A DNA stretch of 64,000 nucleotides. Source: Psychromonas aquimarina ATCC BAA-1526. Lineage in GTDB: Bacteria; Pseudomonadota; Gammaproteobacteria; Enterobacterales; Psychromonadaceae. Below are positions 54,645-63,445 of this stretch, piece by piece. The notes below the pieces were generated by a model, which ran no database searches, had not been told where the DNA came from, and was given only the letters and a program-made list of their open reading frames with translations. Both the position numbers and the translations under genes were made by a program. Numbering within the stretch: position 1 is the first letter of the stretch; each line of letters starts with the position of its first letter. The stretch spans positions 22,293-86,292 of the forward strand of contig NZ_KE386793.1 in NCBI RefSeq assembly GCF_000428725.1. The letters are read 5' to 3'.

Positions 54645-54941
54645 TTACTCTGACATACCCTGTGCACGTTCGCTTAAACACTCGTGGGAACTCATTTCAA
54701 ATTCACGACAAATCCACGGACGGTTTTCATAAATTGTGCACATTAAGGTGGTGCGGTCTACCGCTGCACACCAGCCGTCGTCTAAGCGCGCCATTGTTTC
54801 GCCGCCCCATCTATCTGTTTTTATATACTGCTCAGGTACGCCGGTATCAGAGATAATCATGACCTCAAGTTTACAGCAGCAGGCGAGACAGCTTGCACAG
54901 GTGACTTGAGGTTCAGTTAGGTTGGTAATTTCTATGGTCAT
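54645..54941 (-). CDS. YkgJ-family cysteine-cluster protein
   Basis: A 98-residue protein with the YkgJ-type metal-binding cysteines: CASCLACCCKLEV near the N-terminus, GWCAAVDRTTLMCTIYENRPWICREFEM, and a late HEC. The family binds zinc or iron; its function is not established. Monocistronic and convergent with treC. Confidence 0.88.
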   Translation of the reverse strand: MTIEITNLTEPQVTCASCLACCCKLEVMIISDTGVPEQYIKTDRWGGETMARLDDGWCAAVDRTTLMCTIYENRPWICREFEMSSHECLSERAQGMSE

Positions 54942-55066
54942 AAGCGGCTGCAGTAAGTTTAGAGGCGCCCAGCATAACTGAAAAGTGTCTGCTTTTCGCG
55001 ATTATCTGTATCAGCCTGCAGTTAGCTGTCTTTTTAACAGCTAAGAAGCCGCCCGAAAGCGTGTTT

Positions 55067-55324
55067 TTATTTGTTGTCCTGGATGCCGAGTTTTTTTAAG
55101 GCCGCACTGTGTTTTTTGTAATCCCGATATTCTAAGGCGGTGGTGACAGCAAAAAGAATAAGCAGGCCTAGGGTAAACTGCCAGAAGCTTTTAGATAAAA
55201 GCAGACTGACAAAGAAACATGCCAGTAAAATGTAGAGTATTTTAATGCCGAATTTGAAACGTTTACGGCATAGATTGCGCAAATGTCTATGTTCGCTAAC
55301 TTTTATGTTTATTGTTTTACCCAT
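55067..55324 (-). CDS. Small membrane protein, hypothetical
   Basis: An 85-residue protein: a basic N-terminal 25 residues (HRHLRNLCRKRFKFG), two hydrophobic helices (about 26-44 and 49-64), and a basic C-terminus. GGAGG lies 8 bases before the ATG. It has no recognised family. The basic flanks suggest both ends are cytoplasmic. Confidence 0.65.
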   Translation of the reverse strand: MGKTINIKVSEHRHLRNLCRKRFKFGIKILYILLACFFVSLLLSKSFWQFTLGLLILFAVTTALEYRDYKKHSAALKKLGIQDNK

Positions 55325-55465
55325 CCTTAGAACCTCCGATGTAACACTATGCCGAGTATTTACTGCCCTATAAAAAGAGTGAAGAGAGTATAATTAATCA
55401 GCATATTATGATTAACAAGTATAATCAAAAAGAACGATCTAGGCTTGTGGACAGAAGCACATCCT

Positions 55466-56635
55466 TTATCGTTTTATTGTTCTGACACTGCGTACATAAT
55501 TGAAAACGTAACGGATATCTCCCTGGGGGCCAAAATACTGCGGATAGTCTTTTTTATTACCGGATTTAGGATCACTGCGCTGTGCACCTGCGCCATGTAC
55601 ATCCATTAAACGGTTATGCATCCTGCCCTGTGCTTCGCCAAAAGCAAAATAGACCGCAGAGCTGTAGGGATTACGCCCGTCTAGATGAGTGGTGCTGCTC
55701 CAGAAATAGGGGTACTGTTTTCTTCCCTGGGGATCCTTAATGGCCGTGATACTGAAAAGCGGATTGAGTGCAGCTGAATTTGTTGTCTGCGGCGAGCGCG
55801 AGTAATCCACTATGCTGTGCAGCTCTTTGGCGCTGGGCAGGCGCCAGTCGCTGTAACCTGCCAGGCGCAGATTTTCGGCATAATCAAGCGCATCCTGCCA
55901 GTTCATTGCTTTTGCACTGTCCGCTCTTTGCCACATTAAACCGCTGGCTGCATCCGTTATTGTGCCGTCGCCGTTATTAATAAAACGGTTTTTCCCGTAA
56001 TTTTTATTACCGCGCACAAAACGAAAATACATCTTGTTGGCCTGCCTGCTGCGCGGGTGGTATTTAGGGTAACCCTTGATGCGTCCGTCGACAAAATTCA
56101 CTCCGAAAACCGTTTGATCATTGCGCATTGTTCTGCCTACATACTGCGTTGCACTCCAGGTCTGCGCATCAATCTGACGTGGTGAGCCAAGCGGCTGCTG
56201 AAAGTATTTTGTATCGATAAATAGAGTCACGGCTTTCTGGCCTTTTACCCGCCCGCTGAACTGCATCAGAGAATATAACTCTTTAATCGAGGGGACACGC
56301 CAGTCACTAAAACCGCCTAACTTTAGGGACTGTGCCTGTTTAAGCGCCTGCTGATAGGTGAGTTTTTCTCCCATCTTCTGCTGCCACATTAAACCTGTGA
56401 TGTTATCGCTAACGGTCCCGTTTTGATTGTTGGTGTAGGAAGGTTTATTTATCTGGTAGTGTGCATCCTGTCCGTAAAACGGCGCACCTTGCTGCGGGGC
56501 TTTGATTTGTGAATCATTGCTGTAAAAGCCGCTGACATTGGAATCAACAATTGGATAATCAAGCAGGGGATTTTGCGCATAGACACTGCTTGAGCTTACT
56601 AATAGGTATAGCGACAGGGCTGTTATGGTTTTCAA
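55466..56635 (-). CDS. Exported protein with two DUF1566 (Lcl-type) domains
   Basis: A 389-residue exported protein; the signal peptide ends near VYA-QN. Two tandem DUF1566 units are clear, each with a NGTxxDxxTGLMWQ opening, a WxDALxxAxxLxLxGxSDWRLPSxKEL core and a closing FWSST or WSATQ strand. The first starts near residue 72 (NGTVSDNITGLMWQQ) and the second near 222 (DGTITDAASGLMWQR). This lectin-like domain is common in exported or surface proteins of marine bacteria; ligand unknown. The fold is secure, the role is not. Confidence 0.9.
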   Translation of the reverse strand: MKTITALSLYLLVSSSSVYAQNPLLDYPIVDSNVSGFYSNDSQIKAPQQGAPFYGQDAHYQINKPSYTNNQNGTVSDNITGLMWQQKMGEKLTYQQALKQAQSLKLGGFSDWRVPSIKELYSLMQFSGRVKGQKAVTLFIDTKYFQQPLGSPRQIDAQTWSATQYVGRTMRNDQTVFGVNFVDGRIKGYPKYHPRSRQANKMYFRFVRGNKNYGKNRFINNGDGTITDAASGLMWQRADSAKAMNWQDALDYAENLRLAGYSDWRLPSAKELHSIVDYSRSPQTTNSAALNPLFSITAIKDPQGRKQYPYFWSSTTHLDGRNPYSSAVYFAFGEAQGRMHNRLMDVHGAGAQRSDPKSGNKKDYPQYFGPQGDIRYVFNYVRSVRTIKR

Positions 56636-56691
56636 TGCTGTTAACTCCTTTTATATGTTCAGGTAACAAAGATATTAACTAAGCGCTGCTT

Positions 56692-57024
56692 TTACAAATA
56701 CCCGTTAGTTATCTGCAAAAGTAATCTGTTGATTTCAGATACAATCTGCTGCTTATCTTTTGAGTCTAATTGATAGAGCAGTTTTCCGCTAAAATCCCCC
56801 TGATAAACAACTAGCCGGTAAGCTCCCTCTGCATAACAGCCTTCAGGGTACCAGCCGAGGTCGATAAGACGGTTGCGGGACTGATTAGTAAACTGCAGAA
56901 TGTCCTGGGTAAATACCGTGTCGACAGACTGAATCGTTTGCTGTGACGGATCCACATTGTAAAACTGATTGTAGGCGGTAAACCATCCGCCAGAAATTTG
57001 TAAATCCTGAAGTTGTAATGTCAT
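56692..57024 (-). CDS. Hypothetical protein, partner of the STAS-like gene
   Basis: A 110-residue soluble protein with no signal peptide and no recognised domain. The sequence is rich in aromatic and Gln residues in strands (FTAYNQFYNVDPSQQ, GDFSGKLLYQLDSKD) and ends with a helix. It begins 4 bp after the STAS-like gene, so the two are cotranscribed and probably act together. Confidence 0.65.
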   Translation of the reverse strand: MTLQLQDLQISGGWFTAYNQFYNVDPSQQTIQSVDTVFTQDILQFTNQSRNRLIDLGWYPEGCYAEGAYRLVVYQGDFSGKLLYQLDSKDKQQIVSEINRLLLQITNGYL

Positions 57025-57028
57025 AGCG

Positions 57029-57424
57029 TTACTTTGCCTTTATTTTAGCTGTCTCTGCAGCCTTCTGCTGCAGCCAGACAAGTGCATTTTGACGATTAGA
57101 AAAATGGTGCAGATTCCAGTCTTTATTGCTCGGTAGTGACGCTAAGTACTCTATCGTTTTGATTGACAGATAATCATAGGTGAGCACAGCGACTGCATTG
57201 ATTTCCTGTAATTCCGGCAGCTGCATCTGTGTCTCAAAGCTGTAGCTGTAACTGTTTACTTTGTTAATAAGCAGGGAGAAGGGGGCATTAAGCTTTGCCT
57301 GCAGCAGTTCATAAGACTGCTTGAGCATGTGCAGGTTCAGTTCGACACCCTCTGCAACGGTCACCTCTGCAAGATCTTCTTTAATAATAGTGAACTGTGC
57401 AAAAGGCAGCTGATACGAGTCCAT
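57029..57424 (-). CDS. STAS/SpoIIAA-like protein
   Basis: A 131-residue soluble protein. The layout fits the SpoIIAA-like fold: an N-terminal strand pair (AQFTIIKEDLAEVTVAEGVELN), a helix, the strand FSLLINKVNSYSYSFET, INAVAVLTYD and a C-terminal helix ending in Lys. Similar small proteins in bacteria are often described as STAS-like regulators. Assignment is by pattern only. It leads a two-gene unit with the gene at 56692. Confidence 0.55.
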   Translation of the reverse strand: MDSYQLPFAQFTIIKEDLAEVTVAEGVELNLHMLKQSYELLQAKLNAPFSLLINKVNSYSYSFETQMQLPELQEINAVAVLTYDYLSIKTIEYLASLPSNKDWNLHHFSNRQNALVWLQQKAAETAKIKAK

Positions 57425-57706
57425 AATTTAATCCTTTAAATTAATAACGTCATTCCCTGACGTGCCTTATAATCCTTTATAAGACAAGGAGATATTAATA
57501 GCAGATAAAACCTTTAAAGAGAATCATTTAATTATTTTAAATAAGCGACTGGTAAAAACATGCTGAATGATAGAAGAGTGATATTTTTATTTGTTGTAAG
57601 ATATTTACAGGAAAGGTTTGGGTTTCCTGATTTTTCTTCTAAGCAGTGTTGAGGAGATTTTGGAATCTATGGATGAGTTAAATCAATAAGGTAAGGCGGC
57701 CACAAT
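57425..57706. other. Divergent intergenic region
   Basis: About 280 AT-rich bases between the STAS-like pair and the ankyrin gene. No gene or clear operator seen. Confidence 0.4.
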
Positions 57707-58519
57707 ATGAAAAAATCACATAAACAGTTTTCAGAAGCTTGCGTAGATAATGACCTTAAAACCGTCAGGCGAATGATTGATGAAGGTATAGATTTAACTG
57801 AAGTTTGGACTTATGAGTATTACCCACTAGCGTTTGCTGTTCATATTAATAACTTAGAGTTAGCTAAGTTGCTAGTTGAAGCTGGAATGCCTTTATACGA
57901 GAACAGTAAAGATGGGGTAAAAGAGTCTAAAATTCTAACTAATTTAAACCTATTAGGTGGTTGGTGCAATGATTCGCATGAGACCATAATGTATTTATTA
58001 GAGTGCGGTTCAAATATTAATTCACCGCAAATAGGTTTTAATGGTGTTTCACGTTTAGCTCTTTTACGTAATACCGAAATTTCTGAAAAATCAGATCAAT
58101 TTTTTAATGCGCTTATGGAGAAGGGGATTGATGTTGATATGTTGATGGAAAATGGAGAGTTATTATTACATTCAATTGTTGCAGGGAAAAATAGTAAATA
58201 TATTCCTCCATTAATTAGGTTATCTAAACAAGTGAATGCAGGAACTACTGCTTACGAAGGAAGAACTCCACTTTTTGAAGCTGTGAGAGTGGGCAACGAG
58301 GCCGCTGTTAATACCTTGATAGAGATGGGCGCAGACGTAAATAAAAATGTTTTTGAAGATACCATTTTGGATGATGCTTATTATCTAAAAGAGAGTGATA
58401 AGCACATGAATCGTAATGGTTTGGTGGATCGCATTATCGAAACTCTAATTAAACATGGTGCTAAAACTTACCAGCAGATGGTGGATGAAGGTTTAGTCAA
58501 ACCGGAGTGTTTTGAATGA
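57707..58519 (+). CDS. Ankyrin-repeat protein
   Basis: A 270-residue cytoplasmic protein made of ankyrin-type repeats: SEACVDNDLKTVRRMIDEGIDL, YPLAFAVHINNLELAKLLVEAG, GRTPLFEAVRVGNEAAVNTLIEMGADVN and a degenerate last repeat (IIETLIKHGAKT). It mediates protein-protein contact. The stop overlaps the next gene's ATG by 4 bases, so the pair is coupled. Local base composition is AT-rich, suggesting acquisition. Ankyrin proteins in such two-gene units are often immunity or effector-binding proteins; that role is inferred. Confidence 0.82.
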   Translation: MKKSHKQFSEACVDNDLKTVRRMIDEGIDLTEVWTYEYYPLAFAVHINNLELAKLLVEAGMPLYENSKDGVKESKILTNLNLLGGWCNDSHETIMYLLECGSNINSPQIGFNGVSRLALLRNTEISEKSDQFFNALMEKGIDVDMLMENGELLLHSIVAGKNSKYIPPLIRLSKQVNAGTTAYEGRTPLFEAVRVGNEAAVNTLIEMGADVNKNVFEDTILDDAYYLKESDKHMNRNGLVDRIIETLIKHGAKTYQQMVDEGLVKPECFE

Positions 58520-58989
58520 CATCGGATATTAATATCACTTTTAATCAACCGGATAATGGATTTTTCACATCGTTGATAAAAAAAATTGGGCCAGGGAATA
58601 TATCAATTAATAACAAAGTCTGGTTATCTTTTTTAAAAAATACAGATAAAGTTTTATGGCAAGGGCTTTGTGAATACCCGTGCTTTGAAGGTGATTTGAA
58701 TATTGAAAATTTAGAGTTAGATGGACAAAAAGCAGAGCTCTGGATCATGTCGGGATCTTTTGCTTTTGATTATGCACCGTTTATTGTACAGATATTAACT
58801 AAAGCAGGTTGTAGTGATGTTTTTGCTATTGTAAGTACAGATGAATGTGAATGGGTCGAAGATGACAATGGTGAATCTTTACCTGTAGGTTTGAGTTACC
58901 GAATGCATGAAAATGGCTGCGTACTGGAAGAAGGCTACCCTAAGGGTTATGAGGATGAGCTAGATGAATTATTTAAAGGGTCGTTTTAA
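58516..58989 (+). CDS. Acidic hypothetical protein coupled to the ankyrin gene
   Basis: A 157-residue acidic protein with no signal peptide. Visible traits: a basic-aromatic N-terminus, a middle strand-helix region (KAELWIMSGSFAFDYAPFIVQIL) and a very acidic C-terminal third (DECEWVEDDNGE, YEDELDELF). Highly acidic small proteins next to ankyrin or toxin genes are often immunity proteins. The family was not recognised, and the ATGA overlap with the upstream gene is the main clue. Confidence 0.6.
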   Translation: MTSDINITFNQPDNGFFTSLIKKIGPGNISINNKVWLSFLKNTDKVLWQGLCEYPCFEGDLNIENLELDGQKAELWIMSGSFAFDYAPFIVQILTKAGCSDVFAIVSTDECEWVEDDNGESLPVGLSYRMHENGCVLEEGYPKGYEDELDELFKGSF

Positions 58990-59235
58990 TTTTTATTTAT
59001 GCCTCTTTTTCCGTTTTATTTTATTCTGTCGTATCAAACAATCCGTTTTATAAGGCAGTTTGTGACAAAATGATAGAGTTACAGATAAATGGTATTTTCT
59101 CTGTAGTAAAATATTGCTATCCCAGATTTTGCTATAAATGTAGAAGAATTTTTATTTTAAATTATCTTTAGGTGACACTAATTATATGTTTAAATTGTGT
59201 TTATTAAGCTAATTGATTATATAAAAGGGATTCTA

Positions 59236-60081
59236 GTGACAGTTGAGACTATATTAGCAAAATTTAAAAAAGACGAATCTAATAATATAAGTGCATTTAA
59301 AGGAAAAAGTGGTTCAAACCGTTATCAAATCTCACTTGATATTAGTAAGCGCATTAGCAACCCTCATAAAATACAACAAAGAAGTACTAGTTTATGTGGA
59401 GCAGTGGTTTTTTTACAATGTATCGCTAAAAAACACCCGGAAGTATACGCTCAATATATTATTGATTTATTCGAAAAGGGAGAAGCTTCAATTGGAAAGT
59501 TACAAGTTAAGCCAAGTAGAGCTTGTAAAAGTTTATTCAAAGATACTATTCCAAGAGCAACTATTGTCGATGTAGATTGGATCGGACTTGCCAGTTTACG
59601 TGATTCTACTAATACATTATTTAATTATGATCATCCAAGTGACCAATTGGCTGGGATCACTACTCCTGGATGTTTAGCTGGTTGGTTTAAAAAAACAGAA
59701 TTATTTGGCAGTGTTGAAAATGAAACAAACCTTATTTTTGATAAAGGTTCAAGAAATTTATTGCAAGCAAACTTGCGTTACTCAACTGATTACCATGTTT
59801 GCTTATTTGTTGGATCGAAAATACTCGTAACAGCGGATAATATAAAACTCAAAAAAGGAAGTGCTCCAGCTGATCATTGGGTAATATTGAATTCAAAGGT
59901 ACTGCTAGATAATATGCCTGCAAACCTTGATATGACTTCTCAAGTCGATGTGCAAGATAAGAAAATTAGTTTTAATATTCAAACATGGGGTAATAACCAA
60001 ATGCCCGTGAATAAAGCAAATACAAGTCTAAAAGTGAGCGAATTTTTAGATTATTATTACGGTTATGTCTGTGTTAAGTGA
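59236..60081 (+). CDS. Putative papain-like cysteine-peptidase toxin/effector
   Basis: A 281-residue protein started at GTG 59236, where AAAGGGA lies about 5 bases upstream; GTG 59197 lacks a site. A Cys sits at the start of a helix in STSLCGAVVFLQCIAKKHP (Cys54), and a His in APADHWVILN (His214) heads a strand, the order expected of papain-like enzymes. The block LFEKGEASIGKLQVKPSRACK lies between. No signal peptide is present. The next gene overlaps it by 17 bases at its longest frame and encodes an exported propeller-like protein, an arrangement seen with secreted effectors and periplasmic immunity proteins. Toxin function is inferred. Confidence 0.55.
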   Translation: MTVETILAKFKKDESNNISAFKGKSGSNRYQISLDISKRISNPHKIQQRSTSLCGAVVFLQCIAKKHPEVYAQYIIDLFEKGEASIGKLQVKPSRACKSLFKDTIPRATIVDVDWIGLASLRDSTNTLFNYDHPSDQLAGITTPGCLAGWFKKTELFGSVENETNLIFDKGSRNLLQANLRYSTDYHVCLFVGSKILVTADNIKLKKGSAPADHWVILNSKVLLDNMPANLDMTSQVDVQDKKISFNIQTWGNNQMPVNKANTSLKVSEFLDYYYGYVCVK

Positions 60082-60088
60082 TCTCAAA

Positions 60089-61246
60089 ATGAAGTTTTTA
60101 TTTTTATCAATATTAATCTTTAGTTGTTTTATTAATAACTCTTTTGCCAGCGAGAAATTTAACTGGCAGCATATTTATAAATATAAACCTACGCACATCG
60201 ACTCTAGCTCCATGGTCAGTTATATAATGAGTGATCATTCTTTATTTATTTCAGAATTTTCAAAACTCTATAAAGTAACGTTGAATACGGGGAAGGTGAG
60301 TTCACTCGCCTTAAATACCGATTTTGATGCAGATCCAGAAAAAATAAAAACTCCCAAAGCTGGTTTTTACTACATGGATTTTATTGAAAATAATATATCC
60401 TTTGTTTCGTATACAAATAAAAAAGGTATACATATTTGGGATACTTCTGTACTAACGTTGTTAGGGACTAAATACAATAGTTGTGGTGAGCGCTACCCTT
60501 ATAGGATTTCGCCAGATAATCAATACTTATCTTGCGGTAGTGAATTAGGTTTATTTTCGACAGAAAAAAAACTTTTAAAGTTTGGGCCTCGTTTTGTTCA
60601 TAACTCTGGCTTTTCTACTGAAAATTATTTTTACTATTATGCCCGTAAAAATAATCATGAAGCATCAAGTATTGCTTTTTTTGATCTAGAAACTAAAAAA
60701 AATCATGACTTAAGCCATAAAGATGAAGTGACATATGCACATCTATCGAAAAATAGTAATGTACTTGCAGTAGCAACAGAGGGCGGTTGGTTTAGCAAAG
60801 ATAAATTGTATATTTATCGTCTGCCAAAGTCCCATGCAACACAAATTGATAGTATAACGACTGAAGGTTTAATTGTTTCTGCTGATGGTCAATATGTCCT
60901 TGCTTCGAACCCATCGGGGGTATCGGTTTATAAGGATATAGCAGGGAAGTTCACTAAATATAGGCAATTAGCCATTGGACTACCTATTGATGGTAATGTT
61001 ACTGTTTCTCATGAAAAATCTGGGTATACCACCATGATTTTTGCAACAGATAGCAGAGTCTTATTTCTGACTAAAACTGGCAACTTAGAATTATGGGACA
61101 TTGAGCAAGCCAAGCTACTCCACAGCATGGTGGTTAATAAAGCAAAGAAAGTAGCTATTCGTTTTTTATACCAGACTGAAAATAATTATGTAGTTATTCA
61201 ATGGGATGATTACGATATAGATGCTTATAAAATTGAGGTTGAATAA
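60089..61246 (+). CDS. Exported beta-propeller-like protein, possible immunity partner
   Basis: A 385-residue protein started at ATG 60089 (MKFLFLSILIFSCFINNSFA), which makes a clean signal peptide; the frame begins at 60065, overlapping the upstream gene. The mature part is a string of WD/YVTN-like strands (GIHIWDTSVLTLLG, YRISPDNQYLSCGSE, LIVSADGQYVLASNPSG, LELWDIEQAKLL), fitting a seven-bladed propeller in the periplasm. It lies immediately after the cysteine-peptidase-like gene and could neutralise it. AT-rich like its neighbour. Fold likely, role inferred. Confidence 0.65.
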   Translation: MKFLFLSILIFSCFINNSFASEKFNWQHIYKYKPTHIDSSSMVSYIMSDHSLFISEFSKLYKVTLNTGKVSSLALNTDFDADPEKIKTPKAGFYYMDFIENNISFVSYTNKKGIHIWDTSVLTLLGTKYNSCGERYPYRISPDNQYLSCGSELGLFSTEKKLLKFGPRFVHNSGFSTENYFYYYARKNNHEASSIAFFDLETKKNHDLSHKDEVTYAHLSKNSNVLAVATEGGWFSKDKLYIYRLPKSHATQIDSITTEGLIVSADGQYVLASNPSGVSVYKDIAGKFTKYRQLAIGLPIDGNVTVSHEKSGYTTMIFATDSRVLFLTKTGNLELWDIEQAKLLHSMVVNKAKKVAIRFLYQTENNYVVIQWDDYDIDAYKIEVE

Positions 61247-62080
61247 TAACAGGTAGTGAACTTACAGTTATTTAGTTGCAGCTAACACATCACCGGTATT
61301 ATTTTATTGCCAGTGCGGTATTTAGAAAAATATGTGCATATAATAATGCCTTGTGCTCTTTAGCCTCGAGAAAGCAATATTTCTCAAACTTTTTGATTGT
61401 TGATAGTTTGCTAAAAGGCGGGAGCATATACGGCAACGCCTTACGGCAGGTGCTTATACTGTTGCGGAAATTGCGGGACATCCAAACCTTTTTGATTGAT
61501 GGAAAAGAAATAGCAGGACATATATGGACGCTCCACATCTGTCCTGTAGCTCTTTGAATTGTGACTTGAATAGGTACACTGATTAGTTCGCTCTGGTTAT
61601 ATCCGCGATATTTTATCCAGCCCAATCAAAGCGTCAGTTTTCTTTACAGTTAATAGGAGTAAATAATAACTGTATTTTGCTGCAAAATTCCTATGGAATT
61701 TAATATTTATGTGTAAATACAAACCGTTTCAAATGATCTGCAAAGAGTTCTGCACGTCGAAAATTATTACAATTTAATAAAGCAATATAGCAAATAAACC
61801 CCGCCATTCTGCCTGTTAATCGCACAACCACCTGATTTAACTTAGTTTGTTTTTTATTTCAATTGCTGATGATAAAGCAAGTATCAGACTAAATAAGTTG
61901 GTTATACCTTGATGTAACATGTGATAATACCTAAGCTTCTGTTTATCAATAAATTAATCTGTTCGGCACAGTTATTGCTGCATATTATTTTTATGGGGAC
62001 GCGCTTTTTTATTCTTATTTATACAAGTTTTTAGTTTGGATCCGCATCTCTATCTTAGTTAATATTGGAGGTACTCGGAA
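61247..62080. other. Long intergenic region, no convincing gene
   Basis: About 830 AT-rich bases. Two opposing frames of about 100 codons around 61276-61625 overlap each other almost fully and have no ribosome sites, family motifs or coding-like composition. I regard them as non-coding or as relics. The rest shows no repeat or operator that I can support. The last 60 bases carry the start region of the PEP-CTERM gene, with GGAGG before its ATG. Confidence 0.5.
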
Positions 62081-62800
62081 ATGAAAAATTTAATTAAAGG
62101 TTTATTTGCTGCTGTTTTAGCGGTGTCTTCAAACTCGATGGCCACAGTACTGGATATCGATTTTAATGGTAATCAGTTTTTACTTGGAACGTTTGACAGC
62201 GCACAAACAGGCTCAGATTTCTACTCATACGGCAGTCCATCGCATTCCTCGGCTAACCCTGTGTATCCTAATACTGCCAACCTTATCCCTCTTGAGGCCG
62301 ATGCGCTGCAAATTTTCTCCCATGTGAATACCGGCACTAATGAATTAAGCTTTGGAGCTATTCTGGAAAAACCCAATGGTAGTGGAGGGGGATCCTTCAG
62401 TGCTGATTTGGACTGGTCAACTCCTGCAACTCTGGCACTTACAGATGATAATGAAACAGGAACTCTTGGTGCGGGCGGTCCACAGAGCCTGGCTTTTAAC
62501 TGGGTAGACTGCTGCACAGACGGGTTTGTAATAAGCGGGTTTGATCCTGAGGATCTATTTATAAATCTTACTAATGTTACCGGCAGTGATTTAAGTAAAG
62601 TGATATTCCTAAGTCCTGATGGGCAGAACTCGAATACCGTTTTTGATTTTCCATCGCAGGCATTCTCGATCAGTATTCTACCTTGTGATCCGGCAACTGA
62701 TCCTAACCAGTGTGTGGTCGTCGGCGTACCTGAACCAGGCGCTTTTATGCTGCTGAGTCTTGGTCTGCTGGGGTTAGGTTTCAGCCGTAAAATAATATAA
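62081..62800 (+). CDS. PEP-CTERM sorting-domain protein
   Basis: A 239-residue exported protein: a signal peptide (residues 1-21, ending near SMA-TV), a Gly/Ser/Asn/Asp-rich body of predicted strands, and a C-terminal sorting signal VPEPGAFMLLSLGLLGLGFSRK (VPEP motif, membrane helix, basic end). Such proteins are cut by an exosortase (EpsH/XrtA) and attached to or exported with an exopolysaccharide matrix. No exosortase gene is in the window. A strong GGAGG precedes the ATG. Confidence 0.92.
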   Translation: MKNLIKGLFAAVLAVSSNSMATVLDIDFNGNQFLLGTFDSAQTGSDFYSYGSPSHSSANPVYPNTANLIPLEADALQIFSHVNTGTNELSFGAILEKPNGSGGGSFSADLDWSTPATLALTDDNETGTLGAGGPQSLAFNWVDCCTDGFVISGFDPEDLFINLTNVTGSDLSKVIFLSPDGQNSNTVFDFPSQAFSISILPCDPATDPNQCVVVGVPEPGAFMLLSLGLLGLGFSRKII

Positions 62801-62837
62801 GTTAACTTTTTTTACTATCTGCTTTAGGGGATATTAA

Positions 62838-62863
62838 CAGAGCGCAGCTAAGTCTGCGCTCTG
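62838..62863. terminator. Hairpin after the PEP-CTERM gene
   Basis: Perfect 10-bp stem CAGAGCGCAG/CTGCGCTCTG with a 6-base loop between convergent genes. The T run is weak (CTGTGTTTAA). Confidence 0.65.
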
Positions 62864-62897
62864 CTGTGTTTAACTGCCTGTCGCCTGCCGCGCTTAT

Positions 62898-63341
62898 CTA
62901 CGGCAGGTTTTTATATTGTTCCTGGTATTTTTGTAAAACCTGCTTTGCAGTTTTTTGCGCCCATTTCTGACCAATAGCATAACTTTCGCGCATAATTTTC
63001 GGCTGTATCTGGAGCATTTTTTTTCCGGCGGGGGTATTATAAAATGCATTAATCGCCTGAATATCCTTTTCCGTTAAATATTTCTGGTATACAGGAATGA
63101 TCCTCTTTTCAACTTCATCTGTATCGATTTCTGCCATGGTATTTGTCCAGAATGAGTCTTGTGCTTCAGGGATCATTTTCTTTAATGAGGGAAGCATGCG
63201 TCTGAGCATCTGCTCTCCCAGGCTGCCTGAGCCGCTTGCGTGCATTAAGGCCTTAATACTCTCTGCTGATGCAGGTTTGGCTGCTGAATAGGGGGTAAAA
63301 ACTACGCCGATAATAAAACAGATAGTCCATAAATAGTTCAT
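62898..63341 (-). CDS. DUF2059 periplasmic protein
   Basis: A 147-residue exported protein with a signal peptide (ending near YSA-AK) and a helical DUF2059 domain: AESIKALMHASGSG, EVEKRIIPVYQKYLTEKDIQAINAFYNTPAGKKMLQIQPKIMRES, a pattern found in many proteobacteria. Function unknown; periplasmic. Confidence 0.88.
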   Translation of the reverse strand: MNYLWTICFIIGVVFTPYSAAKPASAESIKALMHASGSGSLGEQMLRRMLPSLKKMIPEAQDSFWTNTMAEIDTDEVEKRIIPVYQKYLTEKDIQAINAFYNTPAGKKMLQIQPKIMRESYAIGQKWAQKTAKQVLQKYQEQYKNLP

Positions 63342-63445
63342 TGGTGATCCTTTTTATGAGTATGTTAGATATTGTTAAGCGAGTAGTACTGCTGCAGTTA
63401 TTCGCATTTTTATAACTGTAAGCCCTGTTTGCTGTTTTCTGCAAG

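Noticed and set aside
61276..61625. Two opposing frames of 93 and 108 codons, one with a faint resemblance to an integrase end in another frame (AGAYTVAEIAGHPN).
   Set aside because: They overlap each other, lack start signals, and the resemblance is too short to claim a mobile-element relic.
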